A stretch of 64,000 nucleotides of DNA from Paraburkholderia fynbosensis (GCF_902859935.1 NZ_CADIKI010000015.1:1-64000); one strand, 5' to 3'. Counted from the stretch's first letter, positions 50,476-59,909 are shown. A program made the numbers and translations. Notes: a model not told the origin generated them from the letters alone.

Positions 50476-51210
50476 ATGCCGCTTTCGACAACACCGTCAG
50501 CCGGTGCCGAACCCAGCAGCTTGCCAGTGATCGTGGTGACGGGCATGGCGTTCGAAGCGCGGATCGCGCGCGGCGAGGGCGTCGAAGTGGTCTACGCGGC
50601 TCGCGCCGATCTGCTCGAGCGCGCGCTGACCGCTACGGTCGCGCGCGGCTCTTCGGGCATCGTCAGTTTCGGGACGGCGGGTGGGCTGGCGCCGGACCTG
50701 GAACCGGGCTCGCTGATCGTCGCGAACGCGGTCGAGGGACCGTTTGGGCGGCACGAAACCGACCAGCAATGGGCGGACAGGCTCGCCGCCGCGATGATGG
50801 CAGGGCCGCTCGCGGGGCGTTTGCAGCGTGGTCTGATGGCAGCGGTCGCCGCGCCGTTGGTATCGGCTGACGACAAACGCACGCTGCATCGCGCGACCGG
50901 TGCGTTGGCGGTGGATATGGAATCGCACATCGCAGGCGCGATGGCCGCTGCGCACGGGGTGCCGTTTGCCGTGTGTCGCGCGATCGTCGATCCGGCTTGG
51001 CGCACGCTGCCTTCCGCCGCGACGGCCGGTCTGCGAGATGACGGCAGCACGGCGCTCGGGCCGATTCTGCGGGAACTGTTGCGGCAGCCGTCGCAGCTCG
51101 CCGGCCTGATTCAGGTTGCCGTCGACGCCCGCGCCGCGCGGATTTCGCTGGTGCAGGCGCGCCGAGCCATCGGCGAGGCTGGGGCGTTGCGGATCGCCGC
51201 TGTCGTTTGA
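50476..51210 (+). CDS. hpnG: Adenosylhopane nucleosidase HpnG (phosphorylase superfamily)
   Basis: The 244-residue protein belongs to the nucleoside phosphorylase/nucleosidase superfamily: VIVVTGMAFEARIARGEGV at the start, GIVSFGTAGGLAPDLEPGSLIVAN, and AVDMESHIAGAMAAAHGVPF with the conserved MES motif. HpnG removes adenine from adenosylhopane, giving ribosylhopane on the way to bacteriohopanetetrol. It follows shc by 3 bases. HpnH, the enzyme that makes adenosylhopane, is encoded 6 kb away in the same island, so both halves of the side-chain extension are present. Confidence 0.88.
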   Translation: MPLSTTPSAGAEPSSLPVIVVTGMAFEARIARGEGVEVVYAARADLLERALTATVARGSSGIVSFGTAGGLAPDLEPGSLIVANAVEGPFGRHETDQQWADRLAAAMMAGPLAGRLQRGLMAAVAAPLVSADDKRTLHRATGALAVDMESHIAGAMAAAHGVPFAVCRAIVDPAWRTLPSAATAGLRDDGSTALGPILRELLRQPSQLAGLIQVAVDARAARISLVQARRAIGEAGALRIAAVV

Positions 51211-51380
51211 AGACGGTGCCACGCCGTGCGGTGCCGTGCTCCGAAGGGGCCTGGCCGGCAATTAACTCAGCAGCTATTGAAACGCTAGGGGAAAACCCTT
51301 ATCTTGGTACAATGTCAGTATTAACCCTAGGTAGTCGCTATCCGGCGTCGAACCTGGGTGCCTTACGCACGGAGTGCCAG

Positions 51381-51860
51381 ATGAATTTCCATACCAGAAA
51401 GTGGGTCAAGCCCGAAGACCTGAACCCCAACGGGACGTTATTCGGCGGCAGCCTGCTGCGCTGGATCGACGAAGAAGCAGCCATCTACGCGATCACGCAG
51501 CTCGATAATCAGCGGGTTGTGACCAAGTTCATGTCCGAGATCAATTTCGTCAGTTCCGCGCGTCAGGGCGACATCATCGAACTCGGCATGACCGCCACGC
51601 ATTTCGGCCGCACGTCGATCACGCTTCGTTGCGAAGTGCGCAACAAGATCACGCGCAAGAGCATTCTGACCGTCGAGAAGATGGTGTTCGTCAATCTGGA
51701 CGAGAAGGGCGAGCCCGCGCCTCATGGACGCACGCAGATCCGTTACGCTGAAGAGGCGTTTGCCAGCTATCGCGAAAGTGCGCGGCAGGTGCCGCAAGTC
51801 CCGGTTGCCGTTGAAGACGAGCGGGTGGCGGCGCGCGTTGAGGCGGACAGCCTGCATTGA
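51381..51860 (+). CDS. Hotdog-fold acyl-CoA thioesterase (YciA/BFIT-like)
   Basis: From ATG 51381, after GGAGTG, it encodes 159 residues; an open frame back to 51207 overlaps the hpnG end and is not conserved. The hotdog signature is NPNGTLFGGSLLRWIDEEAA, with the Asp on the long helix, followed by VVTKFMSEINFVSSARQGDI and LTVEKMVFVNLDEKG. Such enzymes hydrolyse medium- to long-chain acyl-CoA in the cytoplasm. It has its own 170-base upstream gap, so it is likely separate from the hopanoid operon, although position puts it inside the island. Confidence 0.88.
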   Translation: MNFHTRKWVKPEDLNPNGTLFGGSLLRWIDEEAAIYAITQLDNQRVVTKFMSEINFVSSARQGDIIELGMTATHFGRTSITLRCEVRNKITRKSILTVEKMVFVNLDEKGEPAPHGRTQIRYAEEAFASYRESARQVPQVPVAVEDERVAARVEADSLH

Positions 51861-51976
51861 GACAGAGTTGACCCGCTCCGGTGTGGACGAGAGTCGCGGC
51901 CGGGGCCGCTGCGCCGCACACCGAGGTGATGCGGCATTCCTGTTCGCTGGTGTGGCCAGTTTCTAGCTAGTTTTTA

Positions 51977-52001
51977 CGGGACGCCCGTTCTGGGCGTCCC
52001 G
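51977..52001. terminator. Hairpin between convergent thioesterase and mlaA
   Basis: CGGGACGCCC and GGGCGTCCCG are perfect 10-base arms around GTTCT. It lies between convergent genes and has T-run only on its left side, so it could serve the minus-strand transcript only weakly. Shared terminator is the simplest reading. Confidence 0.6.
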
Positions 52002-52052
52002 CAGCGCGTTTGTACATTCCCGGCGCTTTTCCCACCTCTCATCTTTCCCGCG

Positions 52053-53057
52053 CTATTGCGCGACCGGGGCCGCGGCCGGCTGTTTGTCGTCGGGCGGGCT
52101 GGATTGAGGCGAGGGCGCCGGTGTGGCGGACGCAGGCGCCGGGGCCGTCGCGGGCGCGGCCGGCTCTGCGCCCGCTGCGCCGCTGGCCGGCGTGTCGCCC
52201 GGATCGGTGTAGTTGGGCACGCCTGCCGGTGCGCCCGTGGCCGCCCCGGAGGCCGCATTCGGGGCGCCGGCTGCGTCACCCGGGTCGGCGTAGTTCGGCA
52301 AGGCTACCGGTGCACCGGCAGCGGGCGCTGCCGCGCCCGAGTCGCCCTGGTCGTCGTAGTTGGGCAGCGGCGTAGCGTTGCCGCCTGAACCGCGCAGTCG
52401 CGCGCGGCGCTGCTGCGTGTACGCGTCGCGCACGAACGAGTATTTGTCGAGCGCGGCTTGCTGCAGCAGATCGGTTGCGCCCAGCAGATCGGAGCGCACG
52501 CTCACGAACTGCAGCACGTACAGCGGATTGCGCACGGCCGGTTCCATGTAGTTCAGCGGATTGAACTTCACATCGACGATGAGGCCCATGCTGTCACGCA
52601 CGGTGCTCGGCCCGAACAGCGGCAAAACCAGATACGGACCCGATGGAATGCCCCAGTGCCCGAGCGTCAAGCCGAAGTCCTGATGGTGCTTGGGCAGACC
52701 GGCGGGCGTTGCCCAGTCGAGCAGGCCGCCGATACCAAAGACCGAGTTGAACGCGAAGCGCATGATGTCTTCCGTCGCGTCGGTGAACTTCAATTGCAGC
52801 AGTGCGTTGGCGGCATTGGTCAGATCGCCGAGGTTCGAGAAGAAGTTGCTGACCGCCGTGCGCAACGGCTGCGGCGTCACCTTCTGATAACCCTTCGCGA
52901 CGGGCACGGCGACATAGCGGTCGACCCCGTCGTTGAAATTGAACACGACCCGATTCATCGGTTCGAACGGGTCGCCGGGCTTGCGGTCGGGCCCGGTCGC
53001 ACAACCGGAGATCAGACCCGTAGCGGCGAGCGCCAGCGCGGTGTTACGCAGCATCAT
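52053..53057 (-). CDS. mlaA: MlaA-type outer-membrane lipoprotein with repeat-bearing tail
   Basis: The 334-residue product starts with a lipoprotein signal (LALAATGLISGCATG, lipid on Cys) and contains the MlaA/VacJ domain (about residues 30-215: DPFEPMNRVVFNFNDGVDRY, NLGDLTNAANALLQ, GVGGLLDWATPAGLP here reading GIGGLLDWATPAGLPK). MlaA helps move phospholipids from the outer leaflet. The last ~120 residues are Ala/Pro/Gly-rich and hold three imperfect repeats, PLPNYDDQGD, ALPNYADPGD and GVPNYTDPGD, which plain MlaA proteins lack. Its start is 2 bases after the hpnN stop on the same strand, so hpnN and mlaA form one operon. Confidence 0.92.
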   Translation of the reverse strand: MMLRNTALALAATGLISGCATGPDRKPGDPFEPMNRVVFNFNDGVDRYVAVPVAKGYQKVTPQPLRTAVSNFFSNLGDLTNAANALLQLKFTDATEDIMRFAFNSVFGIGGLLDWATPAGLPKHHQDFGLTLGHWGIPSGPYLVLPLFGPSTVRDSMGLIVDVKFNPLNYMEPAVRNPLYVLQFVSVRSDLLGATDLLQQAALDKYSFVRDAYTQQRRARLRGSGGNATPLPNYDDQGDSGAAAPAAGAPVALPNYADPGDAAGAPNAASGAATGAPAGVPNYTDPGDTPASGAAGAEPAAPATAPAPASATPAPSPQSSPPDDKQPAAAPVAQ

Positions 53058-53059
53058 GC

Positions 53060-55675
53060 TTATATTCCTTTTTGCTTCGCGCGACGTTGGCGCGGCTTGC
53101 CCATGAGCACAGGTTGAAACACCACGGCACCGATCAGCGTGCAGAACAGCGACAGCGCCAGCAGCCGTCCCATGCTGGACGTTCCCGGGTGGTGCGACAG
53201 CCAGAGGCTACCAAACGCGGTCGCCGTTGTCGCCGCGCTGAACAGCACTGCGTGCGTGAGGCTCGACTGCAGCAGGCCGGTCTGGCCGTTGCGCCACGCC
53301 ATCACGAAGTAGATCTTGAAAGCGACCCCGACGCCAAGCATCAGCGGCAGCGCGATGATATTCGCAAAGTTCAGCGGCATGCCGAACACCACGCACAGCT
53401 CGAGCGTGACGAGCGCGGAGACCAGCAGCGGCACGAGCGTGCGCAGCACGTCGCCGATCCGCCGCAGCGCGATCCACAGCAGAATGGCAATCGACAGCAG
53501 CGCATAGCCGGCCGCTTGCAGGAACGCCTTGATGATCGTGTCGGCCGAGTGCAGGATCGAAATCGGGCCGCCGATCGCGCCCGGCTCCGCCTTCTTCACC
53601 GCGTGGGCGAAGCGGGCGAGCATCGCGTCGTCGCCGGGATCGGTGCCGGGTTTGACCTTCGGCGCGATGTCGACGAGGGCGCGGCCGTCCTTCGACACCC
53701 ACGTAGCGGAGATGGCCTTGGGAAGGTTCTCGCGGGTGATTTCGGTCGGCTGCAGCAGGTTTTCCAATTGCTTTAACGCGATGCGCAGCGTCTGCGACAT
53801 CGCAGTTTCGGCGCGCTCGCGTGTGGCGGCGTCGGCGGCGGCGAGTTTTTGCAGCGTGGCCGACAAATGCTGGGCTTCGGCGGCGCCCGGGCCGGGGTGA
53901 TCCTCGGCGGCGAGCGAGAGCTGGTTCGCCGCGCGCTTGAGCGCGGCGACACGGACCTCATCGGTGGCCTGCTGCGCGGGTTGCTGCTGCAGCGCGGGCA
54001 GTAGTTGCTGCGCGGCGCTCGCGATCAGCATCATCTTCTGCTGCTGCTCGGTCGGGACGAATGTGTTCAGCGTAGTGACGCGGCCCACTTCCGGCAACGC
54101 TCGCAAACGCTCGGCCATGCGCTCTGCCTCGCCGAGCGACGGCGCCAGCGCATGCACGTTGTTGACCGAGGCTTCCGGCGAATCCTTCAGCGACAGCAGC
54201 GTCGCCATCGATTCCGTATGCGGGTCCTTCAGGTGCAGCGGGTTGAAGTCGAAGCGTAAATGCGTGAGCAGCGGCGACGCGCCGATCACGACGATCAGCG
54301 TGCCGATCAGCACCGGGCGGCGGTGATGGTCGAGGAAGTCGTCGACGGGCGCGAGTTGCTTGAAACCCGGCGAGGCGGTTTCCCCCGGTGGATTGAAGAC
54401 TTTCAGCAGGGCCGGCAGCAGCGTCATGTTGGTGAAATACGCGACGAACATGCCGACGCCGGCAATCTGCCCCAGTTCCGACACGCCGCGATACGCGGTC
54501 GGCAGGAACGAGAAGAAGCTGAGCGCGACCGCCACCGCCGCGAGCGTCAGCGGCACGCCGATGCGGTGCGCGGTGTGCATCAGCGCGGCGGACAGCCGGT
54601 TGTCGCGGTTGCGCTCCTCGCGGTACTTGACGCCGAACTGCACGCCGAAATCGACCCCGAGGCCGATGAACAGCACCATGAAGGCGACCGAAATCATGTT
54701 GAGTGCGCCGACCATCAGCAGGCCGAGCGCGGCAGTGATGGCGAGTCCGACGAAAAGCGTGATGAACACGGCGGCGATCATGCGGCCCGAGCGCAGTGCG
54801 AGCCACAGAATCACCAGCACGACGATGAACGTGCCGATGCCGTTGAGCACCGCACCGTCCTGGACCGACGCGAACTCTTCGTCGGCGAGCGGCTGTTCGC
54901 CGGTCAGCCGGACCGTCGCGCCGTAGCGCGCGTCGAGGTGCAGCGATGCGGCCGTGTCGCGGATCGCTTTCGATGCGCTCGCCCCCGGTTGCAGCGCGTC
55001 ATAGTTGACGACCGGTTGCACGATCACGAACGCGCGGGCCGGATCGGTGGCGGCGCTTTTGTCGACCAGCGCGCGCCACGAGAATGCCGCGGGCTTGCCG
55101 GCCAGCACGAGATCGAGCGTGTTCGCGCTTTGCGATAGCAGGTGGCTCATGTCGGCGAGCTTCACCTGACCGAGTTGGAGCGGCAGCAGCAGGCTCGTGG
55201 TGAGCGTGCCGGCGAGACCGGTCAGGCTCGGATCGTGGGCGAGGGCATTCACGAGCGGGCGCGACTGGACGAGCTGCGAGGTGGTGGACATCACCTCGTC
55301 GGTGGACGGGAACAGCAGGCCGTTGTGTTCGAAGAACGGGCCGCCGGCGGGCTGCGAAACGGCGACGAATTCCTTCGTATCGGCTTTGAGCGCGGCTGTC
55401 AGCGCGTTGGCGGCGGCGTCGGCGAATTCCGGCGCACGCGCTTCGACCACCACGAGCACGGTGTCGCCGCGATTGGGGAAGGCCTGGCTCAGCGCGTTTT
55501 CGAGCGCCGTCCATTGCTTGTCGGTTTCGATCAGACGGCTGATGTCCGTGTTGATCTTGAAGTTATGCACAACATAGAAGCTGCTCAGAACGGCGAGCAC
55601 GAGCGACAGTGCGATGATCCTGTACGGATGGCGCACCGAAGAGGCGACGAGACGGACAATAGATGACTTCAGCAT
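53060..55675 (-). CDS. hpnN: Hopanoid transporter HpnN (RND family)
   Basis: From ATG 55675 (MLKSSIVRLVASSVRHPYRI) the protein has 871 residues, the usual HpnN length; the frame to 56023 would extend over the divergent hpnM gene and is unlikely. It is an MMPL/RND-type permease with 12 membrane segments in two sets of six: first helix IIALSLVLAVLSSFYVV, then a large periplasmic loop, then LNGIGTFIVVLVILWLALRS and following helices, and a second set from ALLSIAILLWIALRRIGDVL. HpnN moves hopanoids from the inner to the outer membrane. It is co-transcribed with mlaA and divergent from hpnM, with 212 bases between. Confidence 0.92.
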   Translation of the reverse strand: MLKSSIVRLVASSVRHPYRIIALSLVLAVLSSFYVVHNFKINTDISRLIETDKQWTALENALSQAFPNRGDTVLVVVEARAPEFADAAANALTAALKADTKEFVAVSQPAGGPFFEHNGLLFPSTDEVMSTTSQLVQSRPLVNALAHDPSLTGLAGTLTTSLLLPLQLGQVKLADMSHLLSQSANTLDLVLAGKPAAFSWRALVDKSAATDPARAFVIVQPVVNYDALQPGASASKAIRDTAASLHLDARYGATVRLTGEQPLADEEFASVQDGAVLNGIGTFIVVLVILWLALRSGRMIAAVFITLFVGLAITAALGLLMVGALNMISVAFMVLFIGLGVDFGVQFGVKYREERNRDNRLSAALMHTAHRIGVPLTLAAVAVALSFFSFLPTAYRGVSELGQIAGVGMFVAYFTNMTLLPALLKVFNPPGETASPGFKQLAPVDDFLDHHRRPVLIGTLIVVIGASPLLTHLRFDFNPLHLKDPHTESMATLLSLKDSPEASVNNVHALAPSLGEAERMAERLRALPEVGRVTTLNTFVPTEQQQKMMLIASAAQQLLPALQQQPAQQATDEVRVAALKRAANQLSLAAEDHPGPGAAEAQHLSATLQKLAAADAATRERAETAMSQTLRIALKQLENLLQPTEITRENLPKAISATWVSKDGRALVDIAPKVKPGTDPGDDAMLARFAHAVKKAEPGAIGGPISILHSADTIIKAFLQAAGYALLSIAILLWIALRRIGDVLRTLVPLLVSALVTLELCVVFGMPLNFANIIALPLMLGVGVAFKIYFVMAWRNGQTGLLQSSLTHAVLFSAATTATAFGSLWLSHHPGTSSMGRLLALSLFCTLIGAVVFQPVLMGKPRQRRAKQKGI

Positions 55676-55887
55676 GTAGGCGAACGTAGCCTTATCACGG
55701 ATGTTGTTTTTAACGAAAGTGCACAAGTATACAGAGCCAGAGCGCTTTAACCCGACTTCGGTAGCAAGTACGGCTCCCGCAAGGGCTTTCAGGGGCGGGA
55801 ACGCATTGTCGGTATACTGGTCTATCCTGCTTTGGCCTTGGGCTCGCAGGCCCAAGGCGCTTACTTTTCTCAGGTCCTGACGAACGT

Positions 55888-56490
55888 ATGAAACGTTATC
55901 TGTCTGCTTTTCTGGCGGCGGCCGTGGTGTCCACGGCGGCCTACGCGCAAACTGCGCCCGATGCGATCGTAAAAAGTGCCGTCGAAGGCACGGTTGCCGC
56001 GATGAAGGCCGACCCCCAGGCACGCGGCGGCGACATGGCGAAGATCACCGGTCTGGTCCAGACGCGCTTCGTGCCGGCCACCGACTTCCAGCGCACCACG
56101 CGGATCGCGGTCGGCAAGGCATGGGCGACCGCCACCCCTGAACAGCAGAAGCAGTTGTACGAGCAGTTTACGCTGCTGCTAGTGCGCACTTATGCCGCGT
56201 CGCTTTCGCAACTGCGCGACCAGGACGTGAAGTTCAAATTCCAGCCGGTGAACGTGCCGGCCGGCGCGACGGACGTCGTCGTGCAGTCGCACGTCATCAG
56301 CAACGGCGGCGATGATGCGATCGACTACCGGCTGACCAAGGGCCCGTCCGGCTGGAAGATTTACGACATCAACATGATGGGCGCGTGGCTGATCCAGGTG
56401 TACCAGACTCAGTTCGCCGATCAGATCGCCAAAGGCGGGATCGACGGGCTGATCAAGTTCCTGACCGCGCATAACGCGCGCGGCGCCTGA
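55888..56490 (+). CDS. hpnM: HpnM / MlaC-like periplasmic transport protein
   Basis: The 200-residue product has a Sec signal (KRYLSAFLAAAVVSTAAYA) and a MlaC/Ttg2D-type domain: MAKITGLVQTRFVPATDF, RIAVGKAWATATPEQQKQLY, FTLLLVRTYAASLS, YRLTKGPSGWKIYDINMMGA and WLIQVYQTQFADQI. The family binds lipid tails in the periplasm; HpnM members are linked to hopanoid loci. It is divergent from hpnN-mlaA, so the three transport components share an intergenic regulatory region. A strong terminator follows at 56521-56558. Confidence 0.9.
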   Translation: MKRYLSAFLAAAVVSTAAYAQTAPDAIVKSAVEGTVAAMKADPQARGGDMAKITGLVQTRFVPATDFQRTTRIAVGKAWATATPEQQKQLYEQFTLLLVRTYAASLSQLRDQDVKFKFQPVNVPAGATDVVVQSHVISNGGDDAIDYRLTKGPSGWKIYDINMMGAWLIQVYQTQFADQIAKGGIDGLIKFLTAHNARGA

Positions 56491-56520
56491 CGCCCAACTG
56501 ATACAAGGCCGCAAAAGAAA

Positions 56521-56558
56521 AAAAAAGCGCGGTGGCCGACTGGCCACCGCGCTTTTTT
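56521..56558. terminator. Bidirectional intrinsic terminator
   Basis: GCGCGGTGGCC and GGCCACCGCGC pair perfectly around GACT; the stem is flanked by AAAAAA and TTTTTT. It ends the plus-strand hpnM and minus-strand hpnH transcripts. Confidence 0.92.
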
Positions 56559-56602
56559 GTCGGGCACAATCCGGGACGGCGCGAGGCCGCCTCATTGACT
56601 CA

Positions 56603-57754
56603 TCAGTGCGCGGTTGCCGTCTGCACCTTCTTGCCCTTGCCGCTGCGCTGAATCTCGTCGAGCTTGATCTCGACGTGACGCGAGAACACGTATTCAGCCG
56701 GGCGCTGCTTGCCCAAAGGAATGTCCGTCGTGAAAGCGCCCGTGGTCTTCGGACCACGCAGGCTCACCCTCAACGCCTTCAGCGGATGCGCAACCGTATC
56801 CATCACGGCGGTCGCTTCGAAGCCGCAGTGCACCATGCAGTCGGCGCACTTTTCGTAGTTGCCCGTGCCGTATTTTTCCCACTCCGTGGTTTCCATCAGC
56901 TCCTTGAAGGTCTTCACATAACCTTCGCCGACCAGATAGCACGGCTTTTGCCAGCCGAACACGGTACGCGCCGGGTTGCCCCACGGCGTGCATTGATACG
57001 TCTGATTGCCGGCCAGGAAGTCGAGGAACATGCCCGACTGGCTGAACGACCAGTTCTTGCCGTTGTTGCCGCGCTTGAAAATTTCGCGGAACAGATGCTT
57101 GGTCTTGTCGCGGTTCAGGAAGTGCTGCTGGTCCGGCGCGCGTTCGTACGCATAACCCGGCGAAACTGTGATGCCGTCCACGCCCATCGGACCGAGCGTG
57201 TCGAAGAACGCGGCGACGCGTTCCGGCACCGCGTCGTTGAACAGCGTGCAGTTGATGTTCACGCGAAAGCCCCGGCGCTTCGCTTCGCGAATCGCGGCCA
57301 CCGCCTTTTCGTACACGCCTTCCTGCGACACCGAGTGATCGTGTGCTTCCTTGTCGCCGTCGAGGTGAACGGACCAGACGAAATACGGATTCGGCTCGTA
57401 GTCGTCCATCTTCTTTTCCATCAGCAGTGCGTTCGTGCACAGGTACACGAACTTCTTGCGCGCGATGATGCCCTTCACGATCTGCGGCATTTCCTTGTGC
57501 AGCAGCGGCTCGCCCCCGGCGATCGACACCACGGGCGCGCCGCATTCGTCGACGGCGCCGAGGCACTCTTCCAGCGACAGACGCTGGTTCAGGATGGGGT
57601 CCGGATAATCGATCTTGCCGCAGCCGTTGCAGGCGAGGTTGCAGCGGAACAGCGGCTCCAGCATCAGGGCAAGCGGGTAGCGTTTGTTGCCGGAGAAGTG
57701 CTGACGCATGATGTATGCGCCGACCCGGACTTTCTGAAGCATCGGAATAGACAA
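56603..57754 (-). CDS. hpnH: Adenosyl-hopene transferase HpnH (radical SAM)
   Basis: The 383-residue protein is a radical SAM enzyme with the cluster-binding motif CNLACNGCGK (CxxxCxxC) near residue 40 and IAGGEPLLHKEM (GGEP). The C-terminal part has GFEATAVMDTVAHP and further cysteines, and a basic tail. HpnH joins the 5'-deoxyadenosyl radical to diploptene, giving adenosylhopane. Start MSIPMLQKV is the usual family N terminus. It lies 10 bases downstream of ispH on the minus strand, so precursor synthesis and side-chain extension are co-transcribed. Confidence 0.95.
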   Translation of the reverse strand: MSIPMLQKVRVGAYIMRQHFSGNKRYPLALMLEPLFRCNLACNGCGKIDYPDPILNQRLSLEECLGAVDECGAPVVSIAGGEPLLHKEMPQIVKGIIARKKFVYLCTNALLMEKKMDDYEPNPYFVWSVHLDGDKEAHDHSVSQEGVYEKAVAAIREAKRRGFRVNINCTLFNDAVPERVAAFFDTLGPMGVDGITVSPGYAYERAPDQQHFLNRDKTKHLFREIFKRGNNGKNWSFSQSGMFLDFLAGNQTYQCTPWGNPARTVFGWQKPCYLVGEGYVKTFKELMETTEWEKYGTGNYEKCADCMVHCGFEATAVMDTVAHPLKALRVSLRGPKTTGAFTTDIPLGKQRPAEYVFSRHVEIKLDEIQRSGKGKKVQTATAH

Positions 57755-57764
57755 AATGTCCTCC

Positions 57765-58709
57765 TTAAACTCCGCGTGCGGCCAAGGGTTGCATCAGCTT
57801 CGCTGGCAACTTGAACTCGACCGTTTCTTCACGGCCCGCCATCGTCGTGACATCGACGGGGCCCAATGCGCTCAGCGCATCGATGACGTTCTTGACCATC
57901 TCTTCCGGCGCCGATGCACCGGCCGTGATGCCGACGGTCTGCACGTTGGCAAACCATTCCGGCTTCACTTCCGAACCGTCGGCGACGAGGTAGCTCGCCA
58001 CGCCGCTTTCGCTGCCGATCTCGCGCAGCCGGTTCGAGTTGGAACTGTTGGTCGCGCCCACCACCAGCAGCACGTCGACCTGCTTGCTCAACTCGCGCAC
58101 CGCTGCCTGGCGGTTTTGCGTCGCGTAGCAGATATCGCGCGTATCGGGGCCGACGATGTTGGTGAACCGGCGCAGCAGCGCGTCGATGATGCCGCGCGTG
58201 TCGTCCACCGACAGCGTGGTCTGCGTGACATACGCGAGCGGCGTGTCGAGCGGCAGGTCCAGATGCGCGACCTCGGCCTCGCTCTGCACCAGCAGCACCT
58301 TGCCGGGGATCTGACCGATCGTGCCTTCCACTTCGGGATGCCCCGCGTGGCCGATCAGGATCAGCGTGCGCCCGGCGCCGACATATTGACGGCCTTGCAC
58401 ATGTACTTTGGTGACGAGCGGGCAAGTGGCGTCGAGCACGTCGAGACCGCGCGCCTCTGCATCCCGTTCGACGGTTTGGGCAACGCCGTGCGCGCTGAAA
58501 ATCGCCACGGCGCCTTGTGGCACTTCATCGAGCTCCTCGACGAAGCGTGCGCCTTTCTGGCGCAGATTGTCGACCACGTGACGATTGTGGACGATCTCGT
58601 GACGGACATACACGGGCGCGCCGTGTTGCTGTAACGCGCGATCGACGATTTCGATTGCGCGAACAACACCCGCACAAAAGCCGCGGGGCTGAGCAAGGAT
58701 GACTCGCAT
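57765..58709 (-). CDS. ispH: 4-hydroxy-3-methylbut-2-enyl diphosphate reductase
   Basis: From ATG 58709 (MRVILAQPRGFCAGV) the product has 314 residues, the usual IspH length; a 23-residue longer frame to 58778 is not conserved. Three conserved cysteines bind the [4Fe-4S] cluster: PRGFCAGVVRA, DATCPLVTKVH and DICYATQNRQ. Other signatures are SAHGVAQTV, the VGATNSSNSNRLREIG loop and TAGASAPEEMV. The enzyme makes IPP and DMAPP in the MEP pathway, which feed farnesyl diphosphate and thus the squalene for hopanoids. It is the upstream gene of ispH-hpnH. Confidence 0.96.
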   Translation of the reverse strand: MRVILAQPRGFCAGVVRAIEIVDRALQQHGAPVYVRHEIVHNRHVVDNLRQKGARFVEELDEVPQGAVAIFSAHGVAQTVERDAEARGLDVLDATCPLVTKVHVQGRQYVGAGRTLILIGHAGHPEVEGTIGQIPGKVLLVQSEAEVAHLDLPLDTPLAYVTQTTLSVDDTRGIIDALLRRFTNIVGPDTRDICYATQNRQAAVRELSKQVDVLLVVGATNSSNSNRLREIGSESGVASYLVADGSEVKPEWFANVQTVGITAGASAPEEMVKNVIDALSALGPVDVTTMAGREETVEFKLPAKLMQPLAARGV

Positions 58710-59042
58710 AGGTTGGCGAACTCCGACTGACGCGGGTCCCGAAGAAGTCGGTAACTCTGACTTTATCGCCGCGACCATCTAATTAGTTGACGTCTTGAGC
58801 CCCGGCGACGGGCCGGTACAGCAAAACCAAACGCGCATTCTAACGCTATCGGGCCAGCTTTGCTTTTGGCGCGCCCTTGTGTGGGGCGCCTGCCGCAGCC
58901 ACGGCCTGCCTTGCGGGGCCGCGCGGATCGTGCATGCGGTAATGATTGCACGCTGCACCGGTTGGGCGGAACCCTTAAACTACAAGGTTCCTGCGGAGCG
59001 CATCAGCGAGCCGCATTACAGAATGGTTTCGAGGCTCGCTGG
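58710..59042. other. Divergent promoter region between ispH and hpnC
   Basis: About 330 bases with no credible gene; the open frame of hpnC extends into it but without conserved residues. It should contain the promoters of ispH-hpnH (minus) and hpnC-hpnB (plus). Confidence 0.5.
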
Positions 59043-59909
59043 ATGGACGTCGATCAGTACGAAAATTTTCCGGTCCCGAGCGTGCTGCTGCCAAAGGCGC
59101 TGCGCGCGCCAGTCGATATTATCTATCAGGTTGTCCGAACCGCAGCCGATGTTGCCGATGAAGGCGACTGGAGCGCCGTCGAGCGGCATGCCCGTCTCGC
59201 CGATCTCCGGGCGGGCCTCGACGCGGTGGCGCAGCGGCGTGCGGCGCCGGTTCATCCGCTGCTGTTCGGCAAACTCGCTGGCGTGGTGGCTCAATACAAA
59301 CTGCCGCTCGCGCCGTTTTACGAGTTGCTCGACGCCTGTGCGCAGGACATCGGCACCCGCCGTTACGGCGACCGTGCCGCGCTGCTCGACTATTGCCGCC
59401 GTTCGGCGAACCCGCTCGGGCACCTGATGCTGCATCTGGCGGACGCGGCCACGCCGGACAATCTCGCCGACGCCGACGCAATCTGCACGGCGTCGCAATT
59501 GATCAGCTTCTGGCTGGACGTCGCCGCCGACTGGAAAAGAGACCGCGTGTATCTGCCGCTCGCGGATCTGCGGCGCTTTGGCGTGACCGAGGCGCAGATC
59601 GCCAACGGCATCGTCGACAACGCCTGGCAGGCGCTGATGGCGCACGAAGTGTCATTCGTGCGGGACATGCTGGTGCGCAGCGCGCCGCTCGCGTTGCGGA
59701 TTCCGGGGCGGCTCGGCATCGAGTTGTGCGTCGCCGTGCATGGCGGGCTGCGCTTTCTCGAGCGAATCGAGAAGGCGGGCTACGACGTGTTTCGCGAGCG
59801 TCCGGTGCTTGGCACATTTGACTGGTGCGTGGTCGCGCTGCGCGCCGTGGTGATGCGGCTGTCGCGGCGCGTTGGCGTACAGGCGCAATCAATCGAGGGT
59901 AAAGCTTAA
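59043..59909 (+). CDS. hpnC: Hydroxysqualene synthase HpnC
   Basis: The ATG at 59043 (MDVDQYENFPVPSVLLPKAL) gives 288 residues. The protein is of the squalene/phytoene synthase fold: RTAADVADEGDWS as the first Asp-rich motif, GHLMLHLADAATPDNLADAD, and VAADWKRDRVYLPLADL as the second. HpnC converts presqualene diphosphate to hydroxysqualene, between HpnD and HpnE. Its stop and the hpnB start overlap by one base (TAATG). In this window hpnC is 12 kb from hpnD-hpnE, so the three-enzyme squalene route is split over two operons. Confidence 0.93.
   Translation: MDVDQYENFPVPSVLLPKALRAPVDIIYQVVRTAADVADEGDWSAVERHARLADLRAGLDAVAQRRAAPVHPLLFGKLAGVVAQYKLPLAPFYELLDACAQDIGTRRYGDRAALLDYCRRSANPLGHLMLHLADAATPDNLADADAICTASQLISFWLDVAADWKRDRVYLPLADLRRFGVTEAQIANGIVDNAWQALMAHEVSFVRDMLVRSAPLALRIPGRLGIELCVAVHGGLRFLERIEKAGYDVFRERPVLGTFDWCVVALRAVVMRLSRRVGVQAQSIEGKA

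Noticed and set aside
56606..57814. 402-codon open frame antisense to hpnH
   Set aside because: The sense strand encodes an obvious radical SAM enzyme; the antisense product has no fold-like pattern.
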